A stretch of 6,010 nucleotides of DNA. It comes from Fimbriimonadia bacterium. Its GTDB lineage: Bacteria > Armatimonadota > Fimbriimonadia > Fimbriimonadales > Fimbriimonadaceae. Of this stretch, positions 5,412 through 6,010 are shown piece after piece. The notes beneath the pieces are model-generated. The model ran no database searches. It saw nothing but the letters and a program-made list of their open reading frames with translations, and was not told the DNA's origin. The translations under genes and the position numbers were made by a program. The stretch spans positions 1 through 6,010 of the forward strand of contig JALGXY010000470.1 of the NCBI GenBank assembly GCA_029824495.1. The letters run 5' to 3'. Within the stretch, counting starts at the first letter, position 1. Each line of letters begins with the position of its first letter.

Positions 5412-6010
5412 CAGGACTTGTCCTCCTCAGTTTTGCGCTCACGGCCCGAAATGGCGTCCGTGATCGAAATACCGACCGTATCGTCGACAGCTTCAAACAC
5501 CTGGTTGAGCATCTGCGGGTAGGCAGAAATGTAGCTCGGCAGGGTCGAACCGTCTCCATTGTCGATGACAGAAACCTGTCCGATCTGAATCTTCTGCACA
5601 CCGTCGGCAGCAGCAGCCAAGATCTTCTCAAGGTCTTCGATTAGTGCGATCTGTTTGGCGTTCGGACCGGCTTTCTCCCAGGCCGTGTGCAGGAGCTCTA
5701 GCGCCTCTGCGACAGCCTGACCACGCTCTCGGATGAGAGCGGCCCGGCCTCTCGCCCGGTACTGCTCAGCCTCCTTCGCAGCCTCCGAAGGCAGAACAGT
5801 CTCGGCTTGAAGCCTAAGACTCTCGAGTTCAGCTCGTATCTCTTGAAGCTGCTTTTCTGCGATGGCGCGAGCTTCTCGTGCTGCTGCCGCCGTCCGCTCC
5901 TCCTCCGACTGAATTCGTGCCGATAGATCAGCTTCGATGCGACGTAGATCGTTGCGCATCTGCACGATCTCTCGGTCGGCATCGGCGCGAGTCACGCTCG
6001 AACGACCACG
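5411..6010 (-). CDS. Flotillin-like protein, C-terminal part (runs off the window)
   Basis: The frame is open from the right edge to TGA at 5413-5411, showing 199 residues. A GTG at 5995 exists, but the frame continues past it and an internal start there would begin in a coiled coil, so I treat the gene as truncated by the window. Residues 1-90 are a charged Glu/Arg/Ala-rich coiled coil (for example RIEADLSARIQSEEERTAA). They lead into a flotillin C-terminal domain: AEQYRARGRAALIRERGQA (81-99), WEKAGPNAKQIALIEDLEKI (111-130), and KIQIGQVSVIDNGDG (140-154). This domain matches the layout of the neighbouring 438-residue flotillin (KIDKVTVID), so the two are paralogues. The SPFH and membrane parts are expected upstream but not visible. 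It overlaps the next gene by one base (TGATG). The two flotillins probably co-assemble. Confidence 0.88.
   Translation of the reverse strand, partial: RGRSSVTRADADREIVQMRNDLRRIEADLSARIQSEEERTAAAAREARAIAEKQLQEIRAELESLRLQAETVLPSEAAKEAEQYRARGRAALIRERGQAVAEALELLHTAWEKAGPNAKQIALIEDLEKILAAAADGVQKIQIGQVSVIDNGDGSTLPSYISAYPQMLNQVFEAVDDTVGISITDAISGRERKTEEDKS
5422..5427 (-). promoter_or_regulatory. Ribosome binding site of the 37-residue membrane protein
   Basis: A perfect AGGAGG on the minus strand lies ten nt before the ATG at 5411, within the Glu-Glu-Asp codons at the end of the upstream flotillin-like gene. It is the strongest Shine-Dalgarno sequence I found in the window and is the main reason to accept such a short gene. 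Confidence 0.75.

Noticed and set aside
5993..5995. GTG as the true start of the right-edge flotillin-like gene
   Set aside because: The frame stays open to the window edge, and a start here would begin in the middle of a coiled coil without the SPFH domain.

Overview
The window looks like a piece of a planctomycete-type bacterial chromosome, moderately GC-rich and densely coded. No rRNA or taxon-specific marker is present, so this is inference. It rests on a partial secreted protein with LTxxQ-like helices of a kind common in Planctomycetota, GTG and TTG starts with weak ribosome binding sites, a Ycf45/SpoIIIAA-like R3H ATPase, and a flotillin gene pair. I see no tRNA, rRNA, CRISPR array, insertion sequence or phage gene.

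Layout, left to right. (1) Bases 1-506 (+) hold the 3' end of a gene for an LTxxQ-like helical protein with an Arg/Gly-rich linker. A strong intrinsic terminator follows at 530-568. (2) Bases 507-757 are non-coding. Besides the terminator they hold a perfect 12-bp palindrome, a G-quadruplex-capable tract on the minus strand, and an 11-bp GC-rich hairpin that reuses the terminator stem sequence. (3) Bases 758-3937 (+) carry three closely spaced genes: a membrane-anchored HtrA/DegS-like serine protease with one PDZ domain, a Ycf45-type ATPase with a degenerate R3H domain, and a small VOC-fold protein. Gaps are 12 and 27 nt, consistent with one transcript. (4) A perfect 12-bp hairpin at 3944-3972 separates the convergent transcription units; its U-tract lies on the minus strand. 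(5) Bases 3982-6010 (-) carry a tightly coupled cassette. In transcription order it has the 3' part of one flotillin-like gene, a 37-residue single-span membrane protein, and a complete 438-residue flotillin. Each junction is a one-base stop/start overlap (TGATG, then TAATG).

Functional reading. The plus-strand genes suggest envelope protein quality control (HtrA) next to a nucleotide- and nucleic-acid-binding ATPase of poorly known role; a functional link is only suggested by adjacency. The minus-strand cassette probably builds a membrane scaffold from two flotillin paralogues, made together with a tiny membrane protein. That small protein sits where one might look for an accessory partner and is the most interesting item in the window.
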